From: Spirochaetia bacterium
Lineage (GTDB): Bacteria > Spirochaetota > Spirochaetia > Treponematales > Treponemataceae
DNA length: 64,000 nucleotides
Direction of reading: 5' to 3'
Assembly: GCA_900769975.1 (NCBI GenBank)
Contig: CAAGIR010000241.1
Location: 1 to 64,000 of the forward strand
Under the pieces are notes generated by a model. It was not told the origin of the DNA and did no database searches. It saw nothing but the letters and a program-made list of their open reading frames with translations. Below, piece after piece: positions 7,846-16,886 of this stretch (its first letter is position 1; every line of letters starts with the position of its first letter). The translations under genes were made by a program, and so were the position numbers.

Positions 7846-8200
7846 AGTCGCCTTCCGCCACTCACTCACGTTCGGTCTTTCAGACCCGCCTCCGGCGGTG
7901 GCTCCACGCTCGGTACGCTGTTTCCTCCCAAACCCTGCACAAAAAACAGTCAGCTGGCGAAACCACCTTTTTGCACATCGCCCACATTTTACACACCAAC
8001 AAACAGGGACAGACCTCATTTTTAAACAAAACACATCGCACACCTTCTGCGTCCTCCCGCCCAACGACAAACAGGGACAGACCTCACTTTTATAAACAAC
8101 CAGATTTGCTCAAATCTAACGATTTTCGCTTGTTTTGCATTAGTAAGTTCCGTTAGGTGCTACTTTGCTTTGCAAAGTGAACAAATCCGTTTGTTATTTT
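7846..8200. repeat. GC-rich repeat island with two GGGACAGACCT motifs
   Basis: This fills most of the 552-bp gap between sufC and the exonuclease gene. It starts with CAGTCGCCTT as at 24232 and 30429, continues with a hairpin GGTCT/AGACC and the ACCCTGCAC word shared with those copies. It then has two direct copies of CAGGGACAGACCTCA (8004-8018, 8072-8086), and ends with hairpins AGATTTG/CAAATCT (about 8103-8118) and ACTTTGC/GCAAAGT (about 8163-8180). Short ORFs through it look spurious. The function is unknown; it may be a fossil of REP/MITE-type elements. Confidence 0.65.
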
Positions 8201-8299
8201 TTTCATCCTGTAAAGCCGCGATGCCCCCACCATCCCATCACGCCCCCGTATCTTTTTTTTTGATAATATGCTACTATAAAGAAAAAAAATTGAGGAAAT

Positions 8300-9214
8300 A
8301 TGAATCACAAATCATTTGTCTTTTTTGATTGCGAATGTGCAAATACATTCGACGGAGTAGGAAAAATCTGCTCTCTCGGCTACGTTATATGCGATGATGA
8401 ATTAAACATCATAGAAAGCGAAGATGTCGTAATGAACCCAGAATGTGAATTTGACTGGTACATTTTAAGCGGAAAAGGAGATATCCGCCTTGCCTATTCC
8501 AAAGATTATTTTAGAGCAAGACCAAATTTTGAAAGTTATTATAAAGAAATAAAAAAACTATTCACAACAGGAAACAGATATATCGGTGGTTTTGCAGTTT
8601 CAAACGATATATCTTTTGTAAATAATGCCTGCGAACGCTATAATAAGCAGTACATAAATTTCAGAGCCTTTGATGCAGAAAAATATTTTGAACAGAAATA
8701 CGGAAAAAAACAGAAACTTTCACAATGGGCTTTGGAATTCGGTGTAAACCTTACAAAATATCAGACACACAAATCTGTAGACGATGCCATAATCACCATG
8801 CTTTGCCTTAAAGCAGAGTGCAAAAAATCAGAAAAATCCATAGAACAAATTTTTTCAGAAAACAAAGGATTTTTTGTTTCAAGCGAACAGATGATAATTC
8901 AAGCAGAAGAACGGGCATACCGCAAAGAAATGACAGAAAAAATCAAACGCCTTTTCAATAAAGTTTCCCCAAGGCCAAGATTTAAAAAACTCGTAGGACA
9001 AAAATTCGAAATTGACGGCAAATTATTAAAAGACGTAGACACATCCTTTGAATTAGTAAAAAAAATATATGAATACGGCGGATTTGTAAGCGAACATCTT
9101 GTTGGAGAAGGCACAGTCATTTTTGCAGATGAACCGGCACAGCAAGCAGTCGAAAAAATCACAAAACGAGGACTAAAAACTATCACACTGGAAGACTTCT
9201 ACAGCAAACTGTAA
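8300..9214 (+). CDS. DEDDh 3'-5' exonuclease with C-terminal BRCT-like domain
   Basis: The N-terminal ~175 residues are a DnaQ/RNase T-type exonuclease: D10 and E12 in FFDCECA, D103 in VSNDISF, and H157 plus D162 in HKSVDDA. These supply the four metal-binding acids and the general base. A helical linker follows. Residues ~228-304 read as a BRCT-like domain (GQKFEIDGKLL..., YGGFVSE, GTVIFADE, a final TLEDFYSKL), as found at the end of some exonucleases and DNA ligases. It probably acts in DNA repair or nucleic-acid trimming. Shine-Dalgarno GAGG. It is a monocistron between the repeat island and the next gene. The BRCT call is by pattern only. Confidence 0.82.
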   Translation: MNHKSFVFFDCECANTFDGVGKICSLGYVICDDELNIIESEDVVMNPECEFDWYILSGKGDIRLAYSKDYFRARPNFESYYKEIKKLFTTGNRYIGGFAVSNDISFVNNACERYNKQYINFRAFDAEKYFEQKYGKKQKLSQWALEFGVNLTKYQTHKSVDDAIITMLCLKAECKKSEKSIEQIFSENKGFFVSSEQMIIQAEERAYRKEMTEKIKRLFNKVSPRPRFKKLVGQKFEIDGKLLKDVDTSFELVKKIYEYGGFVSEHLVGEGTVIFADEPAQQAVEKITKRGLKTITLEDFYSKL

Positions 9215-9287
9215 AAACAAACTTGTAAATAATTGCTTTTTTTCCTCATCAATAGCATTTTTTTTATAAATCTGTTATATTTTTTAT

Positions 9288-11159
9288 ATGCAAATAACAT
9301 TTTTTTCAAATTTTATAAATAAAATAAAAAGTCGCCTCGGCACTTTATCAGATAATCAAAAAAAAGCCGCAATTGCATCAGCATGTACAATAATAGTTGT
9401 CCTTTCGATACTAATTGTATTACTCGCAAACAAAAATAAATCGGCCGTTCATCTTGAATGTTTTGAACAAAAAGGATCATCTTCACTCTTCGCATTAAAT
9501 TCACATGCACAAAAAGGAAAATTATCATCTGCACAAACAGCATATTTTAAATTTACACAGGCACAAAAAGATTTTTTTTCTATTATTAACGATAAATTTT
9601 CCACAGCCTCGCTTACAGTCAGGATTCAGTTAATACCCAAAAAAGACAAACAAATAACTGCCACAGATACACTCAGTTTCGGCTTTTTAACAAACGAAGA
9701 TTTTTCACAGAAAGGCAAGTTTTTAAATCAAATTTCCAAATCTTCACATCCGTTAATACAAGCAAAATTGCAAAATGCACCGCAAACTTTTGACATTTCC
9801 TTTTCACTACCCAAATCATCCTTTACACCGTCTGCCATAAACAAACAGACATCAATTCCACAAGGATTTTTTATCACTTCCGATTATGACTGTAAAATTG
9901 TTGCATCATGCATAGTTCCGTCAGAAATCGGTTTTGACGTAACATCATCCATACCATTTTACGGATTTGCCTGCACAGGCGGTGTACTAGATTTTTCAAA
10001 CAAATCTTTCGATTTTTCAGGTGCATCCATGGTTTTTCCAGTAGAAAATTCCTTGCAGGGAACAAAACCAGAATTTGTCATTACTTTATCACAAAACCCG
10101 CAAAATAAATCAACTTTTGAAAACAGCGTAAAAATCACTTTTGTTCTTGGCGGCGAAAAATATAATGTAAAAAACGTAAATACAACCTCGCCTATCATAC
10201 TTCCTTCCTCGGCGGCAAAATCGCCTTTTTCTAGAATGGAATTAACACAAAACGAAAGCGAAATTTCTTCCTTTATATTACGTTCTACCCATTATCTTCC
10301 TGATGAAAACAACCAGGTGCTTTTGCCCATCAGAACAGATCCAGGCTTAATGTTAAATTACAGCAAGGAATTCTGGCGAACACTTGATTACGAAGTTTTT
10401 GAATGGGACAGATTTCCTGGAATACTTTTTTTTGACACAAGAAATTACGAAGTTCAGGACAATTTTTTCAGGCGAATGGCATATTTTGTCGAAAAAGAAG
10501 GATTTAAAGGAACCTTGCTCACAAATGAAGAACTTCAAGGACGTCATGGCTACAATGCACACGATTACAGTTCCACTTCCATGGCAGCATTTTTCAACAA
10601 AGCACAGGAATTAAATTTCCCTTTAAATAAAGAAGAAGAACTTTTAAAAGACATTCTCCTCACAAATAATCTTCTCGAATATGACGGCGAAAAATTTATA
10701 GCACATGAAGGAGGAATTGTTTCCATTTCTCAAGAATCTGCACCCTGGCTCAGAGCAACATTGCTTTCACACGAAGGCTGGCATACATTATTCTTTAAAG
10801 ATGAAGAATTCCGCAATTTCGTTGCAGCCGTTTATTATACAATGGATCAAACTTCTGTAGATTTTATTAAAGACTTTTTTAAAAGTCAGCCAAGTTTAGG
10901 TTATGATACAAATGATGATTATTTAATGCACAATGAATTTATGGCTTATCTTATGCAGCAAAAACTATCAGAAACGGCAAGTTATTTTGTTCATCTTGCA
11001 AATCGCGGAAGCGTCATTAAATATACACCAAAACTGGCAGCATATGTAAGGCAGACAGAAGGCAGAACTTTTGAAGATGCAGCATTTGCCCTTAATGATT
11101 TTGTATTTGACAAATATCAGATTACCGGCGGAAACATTTCATTAATAGAAAAACAATAA
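9288..11159 (+). CDS. Membrane-anchored putative zinc metallopeptidase
   Basis: A 623-residue protein with one N-terminal membrane segment (residues ~26-47) and a large probably extracytoplasmic part. Near the C-terminus H495-E-G-W-H499 fits HExxH, and E550 in HNEFMAY, 51 residues on, could be the third zinc ligand, as in gluzincins. Residues ~80-330 show beta-rich sequence with no family I recognise. Spirochaete genomes carry related unnamed proteins. A TATATT at 9276-9281 ends 6 nt before the ATG and there is no Shine-Dalgarno, so the mRNA may be leaderless. The peptidase call is an inference from motif spacing. Confidence 0.65.
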   Translation: MQITFFSNFINKIKSRLGTLSDNQKKAAIASACTIIVVLSILIVLLANKNKSAVHLECFEQKGSSSLFALNSHAQKGKLSSAQTAYFKFTQAQKDFFSIINDKFSTASLTVRIQLIPKKDKQITATDTLSFGFLTNEDFSQKGKFLNQISKSSHPLIQAKLQNAPQTFDISFSLPKSSFTPSAINKQTSIPQGFFITSDYDCKIVASCIVPSEIGFDVTSSIPFYGFACTGGVLDFSNKSFDFSGASMVFPVENSLQGTKPEFVITLSQNPQNKSTFENSVKITFVLGGEKYNVKNVNTTSPIILPSSAAKSPFSRMELTQNESEISSFILRSTHYLPDENNQVLLPIRTDPGLMLNYSKEFWRTLDYEVFEWDRFPGILFFDTRNYEVQDNFFRRMAYFVEKEGFKGTLLTNEELQGRHGYNAHDYSSTSMAAFFNKAQELNFPLNKEEELLKDILLTNNLLEYDGEKFIAHEGGIVSISQESAPWLRATLLSHEGWHTLFFKDEEFRNFVAAVYYTMDQTSVDFIKDFFKSQPSLGYDTNDDYLMHNEFMAYLMQQKLSETASYFVHLANRGSVIKYTPKLAAYVRQTEGRTFEDAAFALNDFVFDKYQITGGNISLIEKQ

Positions 11160-11167
11160 TATTTAAA

Positions 11168-11902
11168 TTAACTTCTATCTGAATAGTAAATCGGAACGGC
11201 TCCTAAATACAAAATATTGCTGTAAATAGGAGTATAAGTTGTATCATGACCCACAGCTAGTGCAAACATTGCAACATACCAAGTTTCGCCATTATCGTAT
11301 GACGAAGAATATCTTACATCTTCATCATCAGAATCAGGTTTTATATCATAAGTTGTAGAACCGCCAAAGTTAAATGTCGCTTTTGAAGAAAGATTTCGCA
11401 AAGGAATTGTTTTTACACCATTAAAATCTTCATCATTAATCATAATCCTTGCAGAATATTCTTCTATACCCTTATAATCGCTTAAACGAATATATACTTT
11501 TTTATTTTCACCAGTATAAGGGATTAAAGGTTCATCTGTAACTCCATCGCCTCGCAAAACCTGATATTTATAAGTCTCAATTAATCTGCTTGGAGCATTT
11601 ACACTATTTTCTGAGTCATTTGCAACACTCTGCAAATTACTAACATCACTGTTCAAAAGAGAAGGACTATTGTAAATTCTATAATAAATGGAAGTACCGT
11701 CAATTTGTGTGCTGCCTATTTCATTAGTATAAAACTCAAAATACTGGGATTCATACGAAGTTGTTGTGGTGGGAATATTTGTGGCATAATGTGGCGGATC
11801 AAGCATAATAAAAACATCCAGTCCACAACCTGCGTTAAATATAAAAAGACACTCTACAAGAAATAAAGAAAAAATATATTTCAAGTAAAATGTCTTTTTC
11901 AA
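11168..11902 (-). CDS. Putative lipoprotein
   Basis: A 244-residue protein with a basic N-terminus, a hydrophobic stretch and the lipobox FNAGC, so it is probably lipidated at Cys ~26. The mature part is rich in Ser, Thr and Tyr and predicted to be beta-rich. No family is recognised. The start is TTG with a Shine-Dalgarno (AGGTGAT) at good distance. It is the downstream end of a minus-strand run with the TPR protein and is convergent with the metallopeptidase gene, 8 nt away. It lies 12 nt after the TPR gene, so they are likely co-transcribed. Confidence 0.7.
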   Translation of the reverse strand: MKKTFYLKYIFSLFLVECLFIFNAGCGLDVFIMLDPPHYATNIPTTTTSYESQYFEFYTNEIGSTQIDGTSIYYRIYNSPSLLNSDVSNLQSVANDSENSVNAPSRLIETYKYQVLRGDGVTDEPLIPYTGENKKVYIRLSDYKGIEEYSARIMINDEDFNGVKTIPLRNLSSKATFNFGGSTTYDIKPDSDDEDVRYSSSYDNGETWYVAMFALAVGHDTTYTPIYSNILYLGAVPIYYSDRS

Positions 11903-11914
11903 AGTATCACCTGA

Positions 11915-12583
11915 TTATTTATTTGCATTCAAGGAAATAATTCTTGTTTTTGCAAGTTTTGCCCAATCATCAGAAGGATATTTATCATTTAAATCAGTAT
12001 AAACTTCAATTGCCTCGTCAGTTTTGCCCATAGCTTCCAGTACACGACCATAACTGAATTTAGCATGTGGTACTAAAGCAAATTCTTTCGATTCACTTGC
12101 GGTCTTGTAATTCTGTGCAGCATCTTCCAGTTTTCCTAGCTGTTCATAGCACACACCAATCTGATAATATGCGATAGGTGCAATATAAGATTTTGGTGAT
12201 TTTGCAGCGGCATTTTTCCAGTAATTTAAAGCATCTTCATAATTTTTCTGCTGATAAGCTAATTCAGCACAAAGAAGGTTTGCACGTGCACCAACTATTC
12301 CACCTTTATTAACTAAAGGCTGTAAATTATCTAAAGCATCAATTCTTCTGGCATTTAATTCGCCTTCTTCCAGAACGTTAGACTCATCTGTTAATGTAAA
12401 AGAAATTTCGTCAATTCTTGAAAGATTTTTTTCTTTCTGACTTGATGCCATGCTTACACCAACAATAAATCCAATTAAACAGGCTATAACACCAATGAAC
12501 ACTACAATAATAACTTTTCTGTTTTTTTCAAGAAAATTATTCACTTTATTTGTAGATGTTTGTTTTACATCATTTTCTGCCAT
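11915..12583 (-). CDS. Membrane-anchored TPR protein
   Basis: A 222-residue protein with a short cytoplasmic N-terminus, one membrane helix (residues ~24-47, VIIVVFIGVIACLIGFIVGV) and a C-terminal array of TPR motifs (~70-215, with YQQKNYEDALNYWKNA, AYYQIGVCYEQLGKLEDA and YGRVLEAMGKTDEAIEVY). The layout resembles the YfgM/TPR_21 family of periplasmic chaperone-associated proteins, though I would not assign it firmly. Shine-Dalgarno GAGG. It follows the AAA+ regulator by 10 nt and precedes a lipoprotein gene. Confidence 0.75.
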   Translation of the reverse strand: MAENDVKQTSTNKVNNFLEKNRKVIIVVFIGVIACLIGFIVGVSMASSQKEKNLSRIDEISFTLTDESNVLEEGELNARRIDALDNLQPLVNKGGIVGARANLLCAELAYQQKNYEDALNYWKNAAAKSPKSYIAPIAYYQIGVCYEQLGKLEDAAQNYKTASESKEFALVPHAKFSYGRVLEAMGKTDEAIEVYTDLNDKYPSDDWAKLAKTRIISLNANK

Positions 12584-12593
12584 TTTTTTACCT

Positions 12594-13499
12594 CTATTTA
12601 TTTCTTCGGATATCTAATTCATTTATTAATTTTATCACATAAGTACGTTGAATTCCAAGTACTCTTGCCGCTTTTGTTTGATTCCAGCCATTGTCTTCAA
12701 GGATTTTTGTCAGATATTCCTTTTTAAATGCTTCTGTTGCATTTTTTAGTGATTTATTTTCCTGCAAATACTTGCTGATATTTTCAGAAAAAATGTTTAC
12801 ACTTTCTATTCCCAAATCAGCACTTTCTATTACAGGAGGATTACCGACAATAAAAGCCCGTTGAACAGCATTTATCAATTCATCAGCATTTCCTTTCCAC
12901 AAACGGTTCATCATAGAATCTTTTGCTTCCTGTGAAAAATCTGTGAATTTATATCCTGATTTTTTGCTGAATATTTTCAAATAACTTTGAGCAATCGGAA
13001 TAATATCTTCTTTTCTTTGTCTCAAAGGCAGAATATTCAACACTACAGAATTTAACCTGTAATATAAATCAGGAAGAAATAATCCTTTAGAAACTTTTTC
13101 TTCTAATGAATTTTCAACAGAACAAATAATTTTTACTTTTAGCTCTTTTTTTGTAACTTTCTGTAAAAAAGCAAAAAAAGCCTGTTGTAAATCCCAGTCC
13201 AGTTCATCAACAAAACACAAAAACAATGTAATTTTTTGATTTAATGCTATCAGATTTTCAACAGTCGAAAACGCTTCCAAAACCTGCTGTTTTTCAAAAG
13301 ATTTACAATTAATCTCAAAAAAATAACCAAAATTTTTAGCTTCAGTATAATGAATATGCTGAGAAATCAAACGTTTTCCAGTTCCCCTTTCGCCGATTAA
13401 CAAAACAGAAATATTATCTTTTGAAAGGTTTTCTATTAAACCTCTCATTTGCTTTGAAAATTCACTTGAACCGACAAAAGGTACCAAATTCTTATTCAT
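12594..13499 (-). CDS. AAA+ NtrC-like regulator lacking GAFTGA, with Fis-type HTH
   Basis: A 301-residue protein with a sigma54-activator-type AAA+ domain (Walker A GERGTGKR with K42; Walker B-like LFLCFVDELD; the LYYRLNSVVLNILPLRQRKEDI block typical of these activators) and a C-terminal Fis-like helix-turn-helix (WNQTKAARVLGIQRTYVIKLI). The GAFTGA loop, needed to contact sigma54, is missing: after the EINCK strand the sequence goes to an unrelated stretch. There is no receiver or sensory domain. It may therefore regulate without sigma54, or be a TyrR/PspF-like relic. It starts after the rpsA terminator with no clear Shine-Dalgarno. Confidence 0.8.
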   Translation of the reverse strand: MNKNLVPFVGSSEFSKQMRGLIENLSKDNISVLLIGERGTGKRLISQHIHYTEAKNFGYFFEINCKSFEKQQVLEAFSTVENLIALNQKITLFLCFVDELDWDLQQAFFAFLQKVTKKELKVKIICSVENSLEEKVSKGLFLPDLYYRLNSVVLNILPLRQRKEDIIPIAQSYLKIFSKKSGYKFTDFSQEAKDSMMNRLWKGNADELINAVQRAFIVGNPPVIESADLGIESVNIFSENISKYLQENKSLKNATEAFKKEYLTKILEDNGWNQTKAARVLGIQRTYVIKLINELDIRRNK

Positions 13500-13510
13500 T
13501 CTGCTAAATA

Positions 13511-13556
13511 AAAAAATAAACTGTCCGACCCTTTATAAAAAACAATCAGACAGTTT
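13511..13556 (-). terminator. rpsA terminator
   Basis: An 11-bp stem (13518-13528 with 13546-13556, one G-U pair on the minus strand, arm AAACTGTC...) followed on the minus strand by TTTATTTTTTT. It lies between the end of rpsA and the AAA+ regulator. Confidence 0.8.
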
Positions 13557-13594
13557 ACCAGTTTATCCTAAAATTCTACTAATCCCAAAATAAA

Positions 13595-15310
13595 CTAGTC
13601 ATTTCTCTGTGATTTCAACATATCTCCCAAAGTATAAGCACCGTCATCATTACCATTTGCAGTAGACATATACTGAGAAATTTCATCACGTTGCTGTTTA
13701 CGTTTGTACTCACGTACAGAGAAAGCAACCTGTTCTTTTTCAACTTTTACATCAACAACGTAAACATTAATTTTGTCACCAACTTTGTATTTTGTAACTG
13801 CTTCTTCAAAAGGAACATCTTTTTCATCGCTCAAATTAGCTTTGTTTACAAGACCTTCAATTCCGTTAGGAGCTTTTACAAAAACACCAAAATCTGTGAT
13901 AGATGTAATTTCACCTTCTAATGTTGAACCAACTTTGTATTCTTCAGCGAATTCTTTCCAAGGATTGTCAGAAAGCTGTTTAATTCCAACTTTAATTCTA
14001 TGACCTTCTGGATCACATTCCAGAACGATTACATCAACTTCTTCATTTACTGTCAATTCACTGCCAGGATGTTTAACTTTCTTTGTCCAAGAAATATCAT
14101 CAGCATGTAAGAATCCATCAATGCCTTCTTCCAATTCAACGAAAGCACCTGCATTTGTGATTTTTACAACCTTACCATGAACTTTTGTGCCGATAGCATA
14201 TTTTTCAGAAATAGAATCCCAAGGATTAGCAGTTGCCTGTTTAAATCCAAGAGAAACTCTTCCAGCCTGAATATCATAACCAAGAATTACTGCTTCAACT
14301 TCCTGTCCAACACTTACCATATCTCCAGGTTTGTTGATTTTCTTTGTCCAAGAGAATTCACTGATGTGAACAAGACCTTCAATTCCTTCTTCCAGTTCAA
14401 CAAATGCACCAAATTCTGTAAGTTTTGTAACTTTTCCTTTTACAATATCGTTTACATGGTACTTTTCTTCAAAATGAATCCAAGGATCTTCTGTAAAATG
14501 TTTCAAAGAAAGATTAATTCTTTTTTCTGCAGGATCAAGGCGAATTACTTTAAGTTCAATTTCCTGACCTTTCTTTACAAAATCTTTAGGACGAGCAACA
14601 TGTCCCCAGCTCATATCATTTATATGAAGAAGACCGTCAAATCCACCTAAATCAATGAATGCACCGAAACTTGTAAAACTCTTTACAGTTCCTTTTACTG
14701 TATCACCAATCTGAACAGAATTAAAGAATGCTTCACGTTTAGAGTCAACTTCTTCTTCCAAATATTTGCGTCTATTAACAACAGGATTAAGTTTGTTATC
14801 AGAATAAAGACGTTCAATATAGAATTTTGATTTTACACCAAGCAAAGATTCTGGTTTTTCAATTTTGTCTGAATCAGCCTGACTAATTGGCAAGAATGCT
14901 GCACGGTCAATTCCAAGATTAACTTCGTATCCGCTCTTTACAACTTTTGAAATTACACCTTCTACTGGAGTCTTATCTTTCCAAGCAGACTGAATTTCTT
15001 TCAAAAAGCGTTTTGAATCAGCTTTCTTTTTTGATAAAACAGGACCATTAGCGTTGTGTCCTGACAACAATGCCTGTACCTTATCCCCTTCTTTCGGCAG
15101 ACCTTCTGCGAACTCCTCAACAGGGATTAATCCCTCTGACTTGTCTCCAATGTCAACATAAACATAATCGTTTGTGATTTGAACTACAGTTCCTTCTACC
15201 AACTGACCTGCTTGAGGTGCATTGAATTCTTTCAGAGATGCCTCTAATTGTGCCTGAAAGTCTCCCTTGGAGTTCTGGGCAACTTCCTTTTCCACTTCCA
15301 TTTCTTCCAT
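13595..15310 (-). CDS. rpsA: 30S ribosomal protein S1
   Basis: A 571-residue protein with six S1 (OB-fold) RNA-binding repeats. Repeats 3-6 are easiest to see, from KGTVKSFTSFGAFIDLGGFDGLLH, KGKVTKLTEFGAFVELEEGIEGLVH, HGKVVKITNAGAFVELEEGIDGFLH and EGEITSITDFGVFVKAPNGIEGLV. S1 docks mRNA on the 30S subunit. The length matches the six-repeat proteobacterial type. It lies 16 nt after cmk, with Shine-Dalgarno AAGG and a terminator behind it. In Treponema pallidum I recall cmk and rpsA annotated as one fused protein; here they are two separate reading frames. Confidence 0.97.
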   Translation of the reverse strand: MEEMEVEKEVAQNSKGDFQAQLEASLKEFNAPQAGQLVEGTVVQITNDYVYVDIGDKSEGLIPVEEFAEGLPKEGDKVQALLSGHNANGPVLSKKKADSKRFLKEIQSAWKDKTPVEGVISKVVKSGYEVNLGIDRAAFLPISQADSDKIEKPESLLGVKSKFYIERLYSDNKLNPVVNRRKYLEEEVDSKREAFFNSVQIGDTVKGTVKSFTSFGAFIDLGGFDGLLHINDMSWGHVARPKDFVKKGQEIELKVIRLDPAEKRINLSLKHFTEDPWIHFEEKYHVNDIVKGKVTKLTEFGAFVELEEGIEGLVHISEFSWTKKINKPGDMVSVGQEVEAVILGYDIQAGRVSLGFKQATANPWDSISEKYAIGTKVHGKVVKITNAGAFVELEEGIDGFLHADDISWTKKVKHPGSELTVNEEVDVIVLECDPEGHRIKVGIKQLSDNPWKEFAEEYKVGSTLEGEITSITDFGVFVKAPNGIEGLVNKANLSDEKDVPFEEAVTKYKVGDKINVYVVDVKVEKEQVAFSVREYKRKQQRDEISQYMSTANGNDDGAYTLGDMLKSQRND

Positions 15311-15326
15311 TGCAAAAACCTTTAAA

Positions 15327-15959
15327 TTATGAAATTTGTTTATATATTATCGCACAAACATCGTCAATCGTCAAGTTAGAAGTGTCAATATATAATGCAT
15401 CTTTTGCAATCTTTAACGCACCTTCTTTCTTGTTTTTGTCGATATTGTCACGTTCGATAATTGACTGTTTTATTTGCTCAAGAGTCATATCACTCACCCC
15501 TTGATCAAAGCGTCTTTTTGCCCTTACTTCTGCACTGGCATCAAGATAAATTTTATATTCTGCATTCGGAAAGACAACCGTAGTCATATCACGTCCTTCA
15601 CAAACAATACTCAGGCTTTTTGTAATTTCACGCATTAAATCATTTACAAGATGTCTGATAGGAACTATGGCACTCACCTGTGCTACATTTTTTGCAACTC
15701 TATCATCATGAAGATGTGCCGTAACATCAGTACCATTCAAAATAAAATGACTTTCTGCAGTATATTCAATTTTTTGCTTTTTACAAAATTCTACTGTTTT
15801 TGCTTCATCAGAATAATCAATTCCTGCATACAAAATTGCAATTGTCAAAGTTCTATAGAACCCGCCACTGTTTAGAAAAGTTACATTAAGCTTTTTTGCA
15901 ATCATCGATGCTATTGTACTTTTTCCAGTTCCTGCAGGACCGTCTATCGCAATAATCAT
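15327..15959 (-). CDS. cmk: (d)CMP kinase
   Basis: The nucleotide-binding loop GPAGTGKST starts at residue 7, followed by FLNSGGFYRTL (in Cmk usually YLDTGAMYR; here Ser/Gly variants), a CEGRDMTTVVFPNAEYKIYLDASAEVRAKRR block and the lid. It phosphorylates CMP and dCMP with ATP in pyrimidine nucleotide salvage. I use ATG 15959, which has a GAGG Shine-Dalgarno five nt upstream, rather than an in-frame ATG at 16007 that would add 16 residues with no Rossmann character. At 210 residues it is close to the usual ~220. Confidence 0.94.
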   Translation of the reverse strand: MIIAIDGPAGTGKSTIASMIAKKLNVTFLNSGGFYRTLTIAILYAGIDYSDEAKTVEFCKKQKIEYTAESHFILNGTDVTAHLHDDRVAKNVAQVSAIVPIRHLVNDLMREITKSLSIVCEGRDMTTVVFPNAEYKIYLDASAEVRAKRRFDQGVSDMTLEQIKQSIIERDNIDKNKKEGALKIAKDALYIDTSNLTIDDVCAIIYKQIS

Positions 15960-16121
15960 AAAAACCTCAATATTAATACTCTGATAATAATCACATTTGA
16001 TAAGCAAAAAACTACATCATCATAAGTACAAAATCAAAAACATTTGAATTTTATATACTTTATAATATAGTTAATTCAGTAATATTTTGTCTACCTTTTT
16101 TTTATTTATTAATCATTTTTT

Positions 16122-16886
16122 TTATTTTTCACAAAGCTTTAATAAATTTTGAACTTCTTTTTGCGTTAAATCCCTGCAATCGCCTGGTTTTAATTCATCA
16201 AGAGTAACATTTCCAATTCTTACACGAACTAAAGATTTCGTACCGATATTTTGAGAATCCAAAACATTTCTGATTTCACGATTTTTTCCTTCTATCAAAA
16301 CAATCTTTAATTTTCTTGCCTTTATGATTTCACATCGGACACATTTATAAAATTTTCCTTCTACGCGAATTCCTCTTTCAAACTTATTGGGGAAATCCTC
16401 TGGAACATCTTGACTTGTTTCAACTATATACTCTTTTTCAATCTGACTAGAAGGATGCGAAAGTTTTGCCGCAAAATCACCATCATTTGTAAAAATAATC
16501 ATTCCTTTACTGTACATATCAAGCCTTCCAACGTTATACAGTCGTTCAGAATATTTATCTTTCAATAAATCACACGCAACTGCCCTTCCTTTTTCATCAG
16601 AAGAAGAACAGACAAATCCAGCAGGTTTATTTAATAGCACATAACGTTTGACTGCTTCCATCTGGATTTTTTTTCCGTCTACCAGTACTTCATCTTTCTG
16701 CGAAACTTTTGTCCCCAGTTCGGTAATGATATTTCCATTTACGCTTACCCTGCCATCCAGAATGATTTTTTCTGCGGCACGACGGCTTGCTACTCCACAA
16801 TGAGATAAAAACACCTGAAGGCGAAGTTCATTTTTTTCATTAAAATTGTTATCTTGCAAGTTCAAATCGCTCCTGTTCATCTTCAT
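16122..16886 (-). CDS. rluB: 23S rRNA pseudouridine synthase, RluB/RsuA family
   Basis: An N-terminal S4 RNA-binding domain (LRLQVFLSHCGVASRRAAEKIILDGRVSVNG, about residues 21-55) is followed by the RsuA-type catalytic domain with the GRLDMYSKGMIIFTNDGDFA motif; the Asp in GRLD is the catalytic residue. The C-terminal GKNREIRNVLDS motif is also typical. It overlaps the scpB stop by 38 nt if ATG 16886 is used. Starts at in-frame TTG codons 16865 or 16859, just after AGGAG, are also possible and would keep the S4 domain. The scpA-scpB-rluB order is common in bacteria. Confidence 0.92.
   Translation of the reverse strand: MKMNRSDLNLQDNNFNEKNELRLQVFLSHCGVASRRAAEKIILDGRVSVNGNIITELGTKVSQKDEVLVDGKKIQMEAVKRYVLLNKPAGFVCSSSDEKGRAVACDLLKDKYSERLYNVGRLDMYSKGMIIFTNDGDFAAKLSHPSSQIEKEYIVETSQDVPEDFPNKFERGIRVEGKFYKCVRCEIIKARKLKIVLIEGKNREIRNVLDSQNIGTKSLVRVRIGNVTLDELKPGDCRDLTQKEVQNLLKLCEK

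Noticed and set aside
7738..8070. 110-codon minus-strand ORF upstream of sufC
   Set aside because: It lies in the GC-rich repeat island, has Arg/Cys/Gly-rich composition unlike any gene here and no ribosome site.
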